NCBI RefSeq assembly: GCF_002584535.1
Contig: NZ_NUOT01000002.1
Location: 6,466 to 70,465 of the forward strand
Source: Bacillus cereus
Lineage (GTDB): Bacteria > Bacillota > Bacilli > Bacillales > Bacillaceae_G
Direction: 5' to 3'
DNA length: 64,000 nt
Every line of letters starts with the position of its first letter. The first letter of the stretch is position 1. The translations under genes were made by a program, and so were the position numbers. The notes under the pieces are model-generated. The model saw only the letters and a program-made list of their open reading frames with translations. It ran no database searches and was not told the origin of the DNA. Positions 44,952-53,045 of the stretch are shown piece by piece.

Positions 44952-46217
44952 TTAGATCCACTTCACTCGCTCATGAAGCAATCCATCTGTAAATGAATTA
45001 TCACCTATCACAAAATCGTTCATATAAACACGTAAATATTCACCATATTTGCTTTTTGTATTAAGTAATAATTCCTCAACATAATATGCACCTGGTGAAA
45101 ATATATCTAACAGCAGGCTGGACAATCCAGCATAAATGCCACAACCAACCTGAAAATAAGTTGCATTCGTCTTATATTTCTGAAAAACCTCACTACTATT
45201 CATTACATTATACATATATTTTTCATTGTCTTCATAAACAAGTAACACACCAACTAAATCCTCTCCAGCTATTTCGTCCTCTGCCGGATTAAAAACCTTT
45301 CGATTCCAATTCCATAATTTATCCACATCATCTAGATTTTTTCGAATTAAATCTGTTGTATATTCATTAATACGGTAAAGGAAACCTACTTCCATATCAA
45401 ATGTTTTTCCAAGAATAAGAACTTCTTCATGTGGCATTAGACAACCATGAAACTCTTTCTCTCCTAATCTCACCTTATACTCCGAAGCATATACATCCTC
45501 ATAAAAATAGATTGGTCGATGATGACTTACATACATTGGATAACTTAATATCGCTTCATCAAGAAAACGTTCTACAGCCCATGAAGCATAAAGAGTATTT
45601 GGTTTTATAAGATTTTGGTCTGCAAAGAAAGAATAATCATGCTCTATAATATAACATGCTCGTGGTTTTTTCTCTGGTTGTTCTTTCATAAGCTGTACAA
45701 CCATCCATTGAACAACACCAGGATTCATTCCTGATCCTATAATAGCTCTTGTGTTTGTAAATTTATTTTTTTCCTTTTCAAATCTCGTATAGCGTTCCGT
45801 AAGCTGAAAACCCATTAAACTATCATCTTGATCAACCTGTTCATCCTCTAAAGCTGAATTTATATAAGAAATTCCTAATTCATTACAACAACTCAGTATA
45901 CTAATCGTATCTGCTCCAGAAACGTCGATAACTACACCAGTATCCGTTTGCTGTAAATGCTGTTTAAACAGTACCGAATTTTGAAGATTTATTTCATGAA
46001 GAAAGAATTTGTCCTTCAAGTTTGGAAATAATTCATCATAATAATTTTTTTCCTTTTGCTTTATATCAACAAGATGAAACTTTAAATCTTTTATCACGGA
46101 ATAAATAGGATCATTGATATTTACCACAGATTGGTTTAACACTGCCAATACTGCTTTAGCTGCTCCACCGCCACTACCAAGTAATGTAATTGAAAATGAA
46201 TGTTTAAGCTGACTCAC
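44952..46217 (-). CDS. saccharopine-dehydrogenase-like protein, related to homospermidine synthase
   Basis: A 421-residue cytoplasmic protein with an N-terminal Rossmann motif ITLLGSGGGAAKAVLAVL (about 10-27), a strand-turn VVIDVSGADT (about 95) and IIGSGMNPGVVQWMV (about 165-179), the region where homospermidine synthases carry GxNPG. The large C-terminal domain contains many Tyr and acidic residues. Homospermidine synthases form polyamines from putrescine using NAD; this protein is somewhat shorter than characterised ones, so the function is uncertain. The GTG start at 46217 is 8 bases after AAGGAG. Single gene. Confidence 0.7.
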   Translation of the reverse strand: MSQLKHSFSITLLGSGGGAAKAVLAVLNQSVVNINDPIYSVIKDLKFHLVDIKQKEKNYYDELFPNLKDKFFLHEINLQNSVLFKQHLQQTDTGVVIDVSGADTISILSCCNELGISYINSALEDEQVDQDDSLMGFQLTERYTRFEKEKNKFTNTRAIIGSGMNPGVVQWMVVQLMKEQPEKKPRACYIIEHDYSFFADQNLIKPNTLYASWAVERFLDEAILSYPMYVSHHRPIYFYEDVYASEYKVRLGEKEFHGCLMPHEEVLILGKTFDMEVGFLYRINEYTTDLIRKNLDDVDKLWNWNRKVFNPAEDEIAGEDLVGVLLVYEDNEKYMYNVMNSSEVFQKYKTNATYFQVGCGIYAGLSSLLLDIFSPGAYYVEELLLNTKSKYGEYLRVYMNDFVIGDNSFTDGLLHERVKWI

Positions 46218-46432
46218 TTTGAAAACTCCTTTAATATTTAATTAGATAATACATAATTTATTCAATTTTGAAAGGGTAGCTTGGACATAATAAACATGCT
46301 CGTACACATTTTTTATTATGAAAATATGCCTTATTAACTCATAACTCTATAAATACAAATTGAAAAAACGACATGCAACCTTTCTTTTTAGGTTGAAGTA
46401 CTACTCCCCATCCGAATGGGAAGACAAAAATA

Positions 46433-46474
46433 GGCTTGCTTTTTCTTTTACATGCATAAAAGAAAAAGCAAGCC
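46433..46474 (-). terminator. terminator after the CotB-related gene
   Basis: GGCTTGCTTTTTCTTTTA / TAAAAGAAAAAGCAAGCC, 18-bp perfect stem with a 6-base loop, just past the stop at 46487. Confidence 0.7.
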
Positions 46475-46486
46475 ATCATAACAAAC

Positions 46487-47155
46487 TTACGGAAAATGAA
46501 CCGATTTTACATGTTGAATATTTAAATATACTTTTTCATCACGCGCCTTGATCAATTCAATATGACCGTCTTCAATTTTTGTCATCTTCCCTATTTTATT
46601 TGAGATCTCTCCTAAATCGAACACCATAATTTTCCCTACTACTTTGATTAGCTGTTCTTCGAATGTTCTAGCTAGTGTAATATTTAATGGATTAACTGGA
46701 AGTTCATTTTTATTGAGAGCATACGGAATTTGATTTTCTTGATAGGGGATTAACCATTTTAAATGTTTTAAAGAAACATATACTGTTTTGTACACGGGGC
46801 TATAGAATACTAAATAGTCATTCATAATACTTGTAACATAACCATGAATAGCGTAATCACCAGCTACATAAATCTCCGTAAAGATCCCTTTCGATGTACT
46901 CAAGACTTTCCTTAGCGAAATTGATGGTGACTCTCTTTTAATAACAGAATCTGTTTCTGGCTTTTGTATTTCGGCCATAGGACTCTCCAAAAATTTATAA
47001 TATTGAATATGATATGAAGAAATATAGATATAATCTTTCCCATCATAAATAACGACAATATCATTGCCTACATCAATTAATAATCCTTTAAACCTTTTCT
47101 CACCGATTAATTTAACATAGATATATTCTCCAATATTTTTGCTTAGGTCATTCAT
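46487..47155 (-). CDS. CotB-related spore protein, divergent
   Basis: A 222-residue protein with three SH3/Lsm-like beta modules, e.g. IGEYIYVKLIGEKRFKGLLI (about 7-26), TEIYVAGDYAIHGYVTSIMN (about 93-112) and QLIKVVGKIMVFDLGEI. Each module ends with an HIQY/HLKW/HVKS-type motif that matches the HIKS/HVKS motif of the two CotB paralogs next door. The GGPES sequence of true CotB modules is missing. GGAGG precedes the ATG at 47155. Co-location with cotB genes suggests a sporulation role; this is inferred. Confidence 0.65.
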   Translation of the reverse strand: MNDLSKNIGEYIYVKLIGEKRFKGLLIDVGNDIVVIYDGKDYIYISSYHIQYYKFLESPMAEIQKPETDSVIKRESPSISLRKVLSTSKGIFTEIYVAGDYAIHGYVTSIMNDYLVFYSPVYKTVYVSLKHLKWLIPYQENQIPYALNKNELPVNPLNITLARTFEEQLIKVVGKIMVFDLGEISNKIGKMTKIEDGHIELIKARDEKVYLNIQHVKSVHFP

Positions 47156-47223
47156 CTGTGTCCTCCTTTCTACAAATACTAATTTTGACAATATCGCTAA
47201 AAATAAGATTGATTATGACCTAT

Positions 47224-47370
47224 TTACAGCACACATTGCTTTTTCATATTTCTAATGACGGAATACAAACATGATCCATTTCTCACAAAAAATGTGCGGG
47301 ACATGTAACCAATATTATAAGAAAAAACAAGACCTATTGAGCAGTCTCCATTCTCGACCCTTGTTTCCAT
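47224..47370 (-). CDS. possible 48-residue small protein
   Basis: A small frame starting METRVENGDCSIGLVFSYN with AGAAGGGG 3-4 bases before the ATG. Part of it coincides with a possible terminator (AACAAG / CTTGTT then TTTTT) of the upstream cotB genes, so it could be a chance reading frame. No family is recognised. Confidence 0.2.
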   Translation of the reverse strand: METRVENGDCSIGLVFSYNIGYMSRTFFVRNGSCLYSVIRNMKKQCVL

Positions 47371-47393
47371 ATGCCCCTTCTTATTTTTAATAA

Positions 47394-47846
47394 TTAATTT
47401 TCTTCTTCATTTTTCTTATTTTTAGTAATTTGATTTACATTTTTAATGTGAAATGTAACAATATAAATCACTTCATCGCGGTTCACTAATGTAATATATT
47501 CATCATTCACTTCACTTAATATACCTTCAACACTTTCTGGACCACCACGATTAATTTTTACCCACTTATGCTTCAAAGTAGCAAGTATATCTTGAAAAGC
47601 TTGCCCCGTCACATATGGCTGCTCGATAAAGCTAGCGGCAACACCTAGTTCTTTTGCTTTATTTATCACGCTTTTAACATGCTCTTGTTGATAATAAACA
47701 ACTTCACCCGTATTGGCTTGAAGAACAAGATAGTCATCTCCAACCGCTAACAACACACCAGTTCGACTCTCTGGTCCGCCGAGGTTCACTTTTACTCCTT
47801 GATACACCAAGCCTTTAATTTGATTGAAAGGCTGTATATTTTTCAA
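47394..47846 (-). CDS. cotB: spore coat protein CotB paralog
   Basis: A 150-residue outer spore-coat protein. Two CotB modules are visible: VKVNLGGPESRTGVLLAVGD with QQEHVKSV (about 15-60), and VKINRGGPESVEGILSEVND with TFHIKNV (about 95-135). B. subtilis CotB has three such modules plus a Ser/Lys-rich tail; this copy has two and a Lys/Glu/Asn tail. The likely start is the TTG at 47846, 6 bases after GGAGG; a longer in-frame option to 47954 would overlap the upstream gene. It is 37 bases downstream of the first cotB paralog and co-transcribed. Confidence 0.85.
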   Translation of the reverse strand: MKNIQPFNQIKGLVYQGVKVNLGGPESRTGVLLAVGDDYLVLQANTGEVVYYQQEHVKSVINKAKELGVAASFIEQPYVTGQAFQDILATLKHKWVKINRGGPESVEGILSEVNDEYITLVNRDEVIYIVTFHIKNVNQITKNKKNEEEN

Positions 47847-47883
47847 TTCCACTCCTCCTTTTCCTCTTTTTCCTTCTTTATCA

Positions 47884-48390
47884 TTATCGGTTTCGACTCG
47901 ACTGTCTTGTTGCTCTTGCTCTATATTGTTGATTATTTGATTGATTATCTTCATCCTCTTCTGCTTGTACTTGTAAACCGTAATTTATGCTTTTAATATG
48001 ATAATGAGCAATCTGTACAACTTCCTCTTTTACGATTAATGTTACAAATTCACAAGATACATCTTGTAAAATCCCTTCAATTTTTTCAGGACCACCGCGA
48101 TTAATTTTCACCCAACGATATTTTAAGTTTTGGAGTAAGCCGTGAAAATCATCACTTTCTACAAATGTTGGTAAACTTACAATTTCCACACCGCTCTCCT
48201 TTACATTCCTTGTAATACTTTTAATATGCTCTAACTGATAATAGAAAACCGTTCCACTTTCACTTAACAAGACAAAGTAATCAGAATAAACCGAAACCAC
48301 TGTACCTTTTTGGGACTCTGGTCCACCTCGATTCACTCTAACACTCTCTCCAATCAATCCATACAGCAAATCACTACTAAGCTCGCTCAT
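47884..48390 (-). CDS. cotB: spore coat protein CotB paralog
   Basis: A 168-residue coat protein with two CotB modules: VRVNRGGPESQKGTVVSVYS ending YQLEHIKSI (about 14-58), and VKINRGGPEKIEGILQDVSC ending AHYHIKSI (about 88-128). The tail (about 135-168) is acidic and then Gln/Arg/Ser-rich, as in coat proteins that become cross-linked or phosphorylated. The ATG at 48390 has AAAGGAG 8 bases upstream. A sigma-K-like promoter lies 42-70 bases upstream, so expression late in the mother cell is expected. Confidence 0.87.
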   Translation of the reverse strand: MSELSSDLLYGLIGESVRVNRGGPESQKGTVVSVYSDYFVLLSESGTVFYYQLEHIKSITRNVKESGVEIVSLPTFVESDDFHGLLQNLKYRWVKINRGGPEKIEGILQDVSCEFVTLIVKEEVVQIAHYHIKSINYGLQVQAEEDEDNQSNNQQYRARATRQSSRNR

Positions 48391-48431
48391 GAGAAAACTC
48401 CTTTCATTCATTTATAAGTCGTTTGCACTGA

Positions 48432-48460
48432 TAGTATATGTATCTGTACATGTTACGTTC
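48432..48460 (-). promoter_or_regulatory. sigma-K-type promoter of the cotB operon
   Basis: Minus strand: -35 AC (in GAACG, 48460-48456), exactly 16 bases, then -10 CATATACTA (48440-48432), matching AC-N16/17-CATAnnnTA. It lies about 42 bases before the first CotB start. Confidence 0.65.
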
Positions 48461-48618
48461 TCTATGATTGTCCCATTATATAAAAATATGTTTTTAACAC
48501 GGAGGTACATTTATCCAATATGTATGTCTCTTATGTACAAAAGACTAACAGGGCTCCTATCAATACCTAGCATGATATCGGCCTCCATTTATGCACATTC
48601 TTTTACTATTTCCGCATA
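48461..48618. other. intergenic stretch with one very short candidate frame
   Basis: Between the cotB promoter and the excisionase-like gene's terminator. A 20-codon minus-strand frame (48573-48511, MLGIDRSPVSLLYIRDIHIG) has GGAGG 7 bases upstream but no further support. Nothing else is visible. Confidence 0.3.
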
Positions 48619-48671
48619 AAAAAATACCGTTTCAAGATACTGATTCTACACATCTTGAAACGGTATTTTTA
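48619..48671 (-). terminator. terminator of the excisionase-family gene
   Basis: AAAATACCGTTTCAAGAT / ATCTTGAAACGGTATTTT, 18-bp stem followed by TTT on the minus strand. Confidence 0.75.
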
Positions 48672-48724
48672 AAAACGATTCTGTATAGCTTTTCATAGGA
48701 TACTACACCATAGACCCATGAATT

Positions 48725-48964
48725 TTAATCTTCGTCTTTTACATCCATATCCTCTGGAATTGGCTCATTTAATATTTCTTCTACTAACTGTTTATATTTT
48801 TCCATCTGCTCTAAATGCGTATTGAACTGTTCTTTATTCAGCAAATATTGCTCACCGTCATATACGGCTCGAATTCGTTTTTGCTGAATCAATTCTTCAA
48901 TGTAAGCTTCCGGAAGATTTAAATATTCTGCTGCTTCTTTTACCGTTATATACAATTGTTTCAT
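48725..48964 (-). CDS. small excisionase-family (HTH_17) DNA-binding protein
   Basis: A 79-residue protein. The first 45 residues fit the MerR-like excisionase HTH: YITVKEAAEYLNLPEAYIEE, then LIQQKRIRAVYDGEQYLLNK with the family's wing and the arginine position. The C-terminal 30 residues are acidic. The ATG at 48964 is taken by homology to this fold; its ribosome binding site (AAGGGA) is unusually close. No integrase lies nearby, so it is more likely a small regulator than a true excisionase. Confidence 0.75.
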   Translation of the reverse strand: MKQLYITVKEAAEYLNLPEAYIEELIQQKRIRAVYDGEQYLLNKEQFNTHLEQMEKYKQLVEEILNEPIPEDMDVKDED

Positions 48965-49117
48965 TCCCTTATTATTTTTTATGTCTAGATCATTATAAAA
49001 GATTTTGTAAATACAAATCAAAAAGCAGGTAGATGCATTCCATATCTTGTATAGTAATATAGAGGATATAAAAAATACAGATGGCACTTATCCATTTACA
49101 AAAAGGAGAGTTAACAT

Positions 49118-49486
49118 ATGGCTACTCATCACATCATTACAATGTTAGAGCAAGCATTACAATCTGAAACAACAAACACCGCTGCTCAGCTTTCTAAAGA
49201 TTTACCAAAAAGAATTATTGAGCAAAGAAAGGCTATAAATGAAAACGTGAACTATAGTACAATTGGAGAATGGTATCAAAATCATTTCTTATTCCAACAA
49301 GATGATTTTCTTTGGGCTAAATATGCTTACTATGATGCATACTGCGAGGCATTACAAAATCAGGGCCGACTTACAAAACGTGTACGCCACATACTAGAAT
49401 CTGTTGCTAGAAAACATGGTAAACAATACATTGCCTCTGTGCAAAACAAGCAATTTCCTGATCATTACGCACAAGGAACAGCATGA
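49118..49486 (+). CDS. conserved hypothetical protein
   Basis: A 122-residue soluble protein with AAAGGAG upstream of its ATG. It is helical and rich in Gln, Ala and aromatic residues (YQNHFLFQQDDFLWAKYAYY at about 53-72), with a basic C-terminal part. It is divergent from the excisionase-like gene and followed by a strong hairpin. Family unknown. Confidence 0.7.
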   Translation: MATHHIITMLEQALQSETTNTAAQLSKDLPKRIIEQRKAINENVNYSTIGEWYQNHFLFQQDDFLWAKYAYYDAYCEALQNQGRLTKRVRHILESVARKHGKQYIASVQNKQFPDHYAQGTA

Positions 49487-49504
49487 TTTTCCTTGCCTTA
49501 AGAA

Positions 49505-49572
49505 AATAGATAAACACCCAGCCTACTTCCTTACTTAATAAAGATAAGAAAGTAACTGGGTGTTTATCTATT
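49505..49572. terminator. bidirectional terminator
   Basis: AATAGATAAACACCCAG / CTGGGTGTTTATCTATT, 17-bp perfect stem with a 34-base loop between convergent genes. Confidence 0.7.
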
Positions 49573-49664
49573 ACAAAGATATTTATTTCAAATCCCTCAT
49601 CATTCATTTACGCATTTTTCTCTATTCATTTCTTTCTTTTCTTTGGCCTTCTTAACACAACCCA

Positions 49665-50714
49665 TTATTTCACCATTTGCTTAATAAGTTCTCGGTTACG
49701 CTGTTTGAAAACATCATTATGTGAAGAAACCATTCCATATTCACTCGCATCTGGCTGAATAAATTGTTTCGCCTTATTTACAGCATTGCCACCATCTTGG
49801 AAGGCCCCAGCAATTAAGTGCAATTTCCCTTCATGCTTTAGAATATCCCCAGCAGCATATAACCCTTCTATGGAAGATTCACTGCTTGCACTCCCAGCAA
49901 TAAAATAATTATCAACGATTTCAACATTTAGCTCACTATTTTCCAATAACGTCATATCACGTTCATACCCATGATTAATAATGATTTCATCAATAGATAA
50001 ATGAGAAACTTCACCTGTTTCTTGATTCGTTAACTCAATATATTCGATTACTTCGTGATTATCATCAGCCATCAACTTTGTAATAGACGTATTAAAGAAA
50101 CACTCTACCGAACTATTCATAAGTTGAGTAACTTGTGCTTCGTGGCCAGCTAAAGCATCTTTTCTATATGTTAAATAAACCTTTTTCGCAATGGGTTCTA
50201 ATTCATTTGCCCAATCTATCGCAGAGTTTCCTCCTCCTGAAATAATTACAGTCTTATCTTTAAAACGCTTTAAGGATTTTACAGTATAATTTAAATTTGA
50301 GACTTCAAAACTCTCTGCACCTTCAATTGCTAACTTTTGTGGTTTCAATATTCCACTTCCAGTAGCTACAATAACTGTTTTTGAAAAATGCTTTTGACCA
50401 GAGAAAGTTGTTAGTATAAAAATTCCCTCTTCATTCCGAGTGATTGATTCTACCTTTTCATTCAACACTACTTTTGGATGAAATGTTAACCCTTGCTCCA
50501 CAAGTTGCTCAATTAACCGCGCTCCAGTAACTGGTGGCAATCCCCCGATATCCCAAATCATTTTTTCCGGATAAACATGTATCTTTCCACCTAACTGTGG
50601 CTGAAATTCAATTATCTTTGTTTTCATTTCTCTTAGTCCACTATAAAACGCTGAGTAAAGCCCTGCTGGACCTCCTCCAATCACGGTCACATCAAATAAC
50701 TCTTCTTGATTCAT
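49665..50714 (-). CDS. ferredoxin--NADP+ reductase, thioredoxin-reductase-like (YumC/YcgT type)
   Basis: A 349-residue flavoprotein of the TrxR-like FNR family: FAD motif VTVIGGGPAGLYSAFYSGLR (about 9-28), NADPH motif VIISGGGNSAIDWANEL (about 155-171) and C-terminal FAD motif YAAGDILKHEGKLHLIAGA (about 285-303). The CxxC disulfide of thioredoxin reductases is absent, as in YumC. It reduces ferredoxin or flavodoxin; B. cereus-group genomes carry more than one. A Fur-type box lies 30-48 bases upstream of the ATG and the divergent operon is a siderophore importer, so a role in reductive iron release is plausible. Confidence 0.9.
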   Translation of the reverse strand: MNQEELFDVTVIGGGPAGLYSAFYSGLREMKTKIIEFQPQLGGKIHVYPEKMIWDIGGLPPVTGARLIEQLVEQGLTFHPKVVLNEKVESITRNEEGIFILTTFSGQKHFSKTVIVATGSGILKPQKLAIEGAESFEVSNLNYTVKSLKRFKDKTVIISGGGNSAIDWANELEPIAKKVYLTYRKDALAGHEAQVTQLMNSSVECFFNTSITKLMADDNHEVIEYIELTNQETGEVSHLSIDEIIINHGYERDMTLLENSELNVEIVDNYFIAGSASSESSIEGLYAAGDILKHEGKLHLIAGAFQDGGNAVNKAKQFIQPDASEYGMVSSHNDVFKQRNRELIKQMVK

Positions 50715-50743
50715 TTCCGTTCACTCCTCATTCATTGAACAAA

Positions 50744-50762
50744 ATTGATTATCATTATCAAT
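50744..50762 (-). promoter_or_regulatory. Fur box upstream of the ferredoxin-NADP reductase
   Basis: ATTGATTATCATTATCAAT, one mismatch from a perfect 19-bp Fur palindrome. It lies 30 bases before the reductase start codon. Confidence 0.8.
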
Positions 50763-50849
50763 AAAATATATCTTTTTTTCGTTAAATTTACAATTAAAAA
50801 TACTATTGACAAGACAAAAAGATAAAATTATATTATTTAAAGAGTTAAT

Positions 50850-50868
50850 ATTGATAATCATTATCAAT
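50850..50868 (+). promoter_or_regulatory. Fur box upstream of the siderophore operon
   Basis: ATTGATAATCATTATCAAT is a perfect 19-bp Fur palindrome, about 170 bases before the receptor start and 87 bases from the box serving the divergent gene. Confidence 0.88.
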
Positions 50869-50930
50869 ATGTAAACTATTAACAAAATTGGTAGGAAAAT
50901 AAAGATTCATTTTTAGATCAATCAAGTATT

Positions 50931-50970
50931 TTATTCTTATAAATCTCGATATCAAGATTTATAAGAATAA
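50931..50970 (+). repeat. 40-bp palindrome in the siderophore operon leader
   Basis: TTATTCTTATAAATCT and AGATTTATAAGAATAA flank a GATATC centre, forming 16 perfect pairs. It is downstream of the Fur box and about 70 bases before the start codon, with no T run. It could be an mRNA stem or an operator for a second regulator. Confidence 0.6.
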
Positions 50971-51038
50971 TTAATAGCGAGACACCTAGCTTGTTAGAAA
51001 TCTATACATTACAAACACTTTATAGAAGGAGAAGAAAA

Positions 51039-51962
51039 ATGAAAAAATTATTCATTTCACTTACAGTTCTATTTGTACTCGTTATGAGTGCTTGTAGCAA
51101 TGGCTCTACAGATAAGAAAAACGCTTCAAATGCAAAGGAAAGTAAAACAGAAACAATTACATACCAATCCGAAAACGGGAAAGTTGAAGTTCCCGCAAAT
51201 CCAAAACGTGTTGTTGTACTATCATCATTCGCAGGTAACGTAATGTCTTTAGGTGTAAATCTTGTTGGTGTAGATTCTTGGTCTAAAATGAATCCACGTT
51301 TCGAGAAACAATTAAAAGATGTTACAGAAGTATCTGATGAAAATATTGAAAAAATCATCGAATTAAATCCAGATTTAATCATTGGTTTATCAAACGTTAA
51401 AAATATCGATAAGTTAAAGAAAATCGCTCCTACTGTAACATTCACATATGGAAAAGTAGACTACTTAACACAACATTTAGAAATCGGTAAACTACTAAAT
51501 AAAGAAAAAGAAGCACAAGCTTGGGTCGATGATTTCAAAAAACGTGCACAAACTGCAGGAAAAGATATTAAAGCAAAAATTGGTGAAGATACAACCGTTT
51601 CTGTTATCGAAAACTTTGACAAACAAATTTATGTATTTGGTGATAACTGGGGACGTGGAACGGAAATTCTTTATCAAGAAATGAAATTAAAAATGCCTGA
51701 AAAAGTAAAAGAAAAAGCGCAAAAAGATGGATACTATGCATTATCTGCTGAGGTTCTACCTGAATATGCTGGAGATTACTTAATCGTAAGTAAAAACAAT
51801 GATGCAAATAATTCATTCCAAGAAACAGAATCGTATAAAAATATTCCAGCTGTTAAAAACAATAAAGTTTTTGAAGTAAATGCAAAAGAATTCTACTTTA
51901 ATGATCCAATTACGTTAGATTTTCAATTAGATTTCTTCAAAAAAAGCTTTCTTGGTAAATAA
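51039..51962 (+). CDS. yxeB: ferric hydroxamate siderophore-binding lipoprotein (YxeB/FhuD2-like)
   Basis: A 307-residue class III binding protein. Signal peptide with lipobox MSAC (Cys19). The mature part tracks staphylococcal FhuD2 closely in pattern: PKRVVVLSSFAGNVMSLG, LNPDLIIGLSNVKNIDKLKK, IAPTVTF and especially FGDNWGRGTEILYQEMKLKM (about 205-224), then NDPITLDFQLDF near the end. FhuD2 and B. cereus YxeB bind hydroxamates such as ferrioxamine. The ATG at 51039 follows AGAAGGAGAAG. Followed by two permease genes; the Fur box upstream predicts iron repression. Confidence 0.88.
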   Translation: MKKLFISLTVLFVLVMSACSNGSTDKKNASNAKESKTETITYQSENGKVEVPANPKRVVVLSSFAGNVMSLGVNLVGVDSWSKMNPRFEKQLKDVTEVSDENIEKIIELNPDLIIGLSNVKNIDKLKKIAPTVTFTYGKVDYLTQHLEIGKLLNKEKEAQAWVDDFKKRAQTAGKDIKAKIGEDTTVSVIENFDKQIYVFGDNWGRGTEILYQEMKLKMPEKVKEKAQKDGYYALSAEVLPEYAGDYLIVSKNNDANNSFQETESYKNIPAVKNNKVFEVNAKEFYFNDPITLDFQLDFFKKSFLGK

Positions 51963-51971
51963 TACAACAAT

Positions 51972-51998
51972 GAGGAATTCTTATTTTAAGAATTCCTC
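51972..51998 (+). terminator. hairpin between receptor and first permease gene
   Basis: GAGGAATTCTTA / TAAGAATTCCTC with a 3-base loop, then TTCCTTTATT. A weak terminator or 3' stabiliser here would keep receptor mRNA in excess over permease mRNA. Confidence 0.6.
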
Positions 51999-52010
51999 TT
52001 CCTTTATTCT

Positions 52011-53045
52011 ATGAAAAGAAAAGATGTGAAACTGATGACAAAAGACAATCTACGTTCCACCTCCTTTATATACAAGTTCATTTTAGGAATCATTATGTTC
52101 TTCCTTATTTTTATGCTTGCCATGGTATTTGGCGCAGCAGATACCACCATACAAGATGTATGGACCGCACTTACTTCTAACGCTACTGGAGAAAAGCTCT
52201 CCCTCATCCGTGAACTTCGGCTACCCCGTGAAATTGCAGCCATTTTTGTTGGAGCTGGGCTCGCTGTTTCTGGTGCAATTATGCAAGGCATAACGCGAAA
52301 CCCACTCGCTGATCCAGGATTACTTGGGCTAACTGGTGGCGCCAACGCTGCCTTGGCGATTACAATTGCCTTTATCCCTTCTGCAAACTATTTTCATATA
52401 ATGATTGCTTGTTTTATTGGTGCCGCTGTCGGGGCCATTATGGTCTTCGGAATTGGTATGATGAAAAAAGGTGGCCTTTCTCCTCTTCGTATTGTACTCG
52501 CTGGTGCCGCGGTTTCAGCATTTTTAATCGCGATTTCAGAGGGCATTGGGATTTACTTTAAAATTTCACAAGATGTATCTATGTGGACTGCCGGAGGAGT
52601 AATCGGAACATCATGGAGCCAACTGCAGGTCATTGTTCCAGTTATTTCAATTAGTATATTCATAGCAATCTTATTTTCAAAGAAACTGACTATTCTTAGC
52701 CTAAGCGAAGAAGTTGCAGTCGGATTAGGTCAAAAAATTATCGTCATTAAAATCATTCTTTTTATCGTTATCATTTTACTTGCTGGTGCTTCTGTTGCAC
52801 TTGTTGGAAATACGGCATTTATAGGTTTAATGGTACCTCATATGGTCCGTCCTATTGTCGGACCTGACTATCGGTTTGTTATACCGATGTCTGCCATTAC
52901 CGGTGCTTCTTTTATGTTATTAGCAGACACACTTGGACGTACAATCAACGCACCGTATGAGACGCCAATCGCTGCAATTATCGCAATAGTAGGCTTACCA
53001 TTCTTCCTATTTATCGTACGCAAAGGAGGAAGATCGTTCTCATGA
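52011..53045 (+). CDS. iron-siderophore ABC permease, FecCD type (FhuB-like)
   Basis: A 344-residue FecCD permease with about nine membrane helices. Family landmarks: LIRELRLPREIAAIFVGAGL (about 63-82), SGAIMQGITRNPLADPGLLG (about 86-105) and the C-terminal GNTAFIGLMVPHMVRPIVGP (about 265-284), the region that docks the ATPase. The start is uncertain: the ATG at 52011 has no clear ribosome binding site and an in-frame ATG at 52035 is equally weak. It overlaps the next permease gene by 4 bases (ATGA). Confidence 0.9.
   Translation: MKRKDVKLMTKDNLRSTSFIYKFILGIIMFFLIFMLAMVFGAADTTIQDVWTALTSNATGEKLSLIRELRLPREIAAIFVGAGLAVSGAIMQGITRNPLADPGLLGLTGGANAALAITIAFIPSANYFHIMIACFIGAAVGAIMVFGIGMMKKGGLSPLRIVLAGAAVSAFLIAISEGIGIYFKISQDVSMWTAGGVIGTSWSQLQVIVPVISISIFIAILFSKKLTILSLSEEVAVGLGQKIIVIKIILFIVIILLAGASVALVGNTAFIGLMVPHMVRPIVGPDYRFVIPMSAITGASFMLLADTLGRTINAPYETPIAAIIAIVGLPFFLFIVRKGGRSFS

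Noticed and set aside
48389-48619. 76-residue plus-strand frame
   Set aside because: No ribosome binding site; it is antisense to the sigma-K promoter region and the start of the cotB gene.
48725-48964. Excisionase-like gene as evidence of a prophage or integrative element
   Set aside because: No integrase, attachment-site repeat or phage genes are nearby and the flanks are ordinary chromosomal genes.
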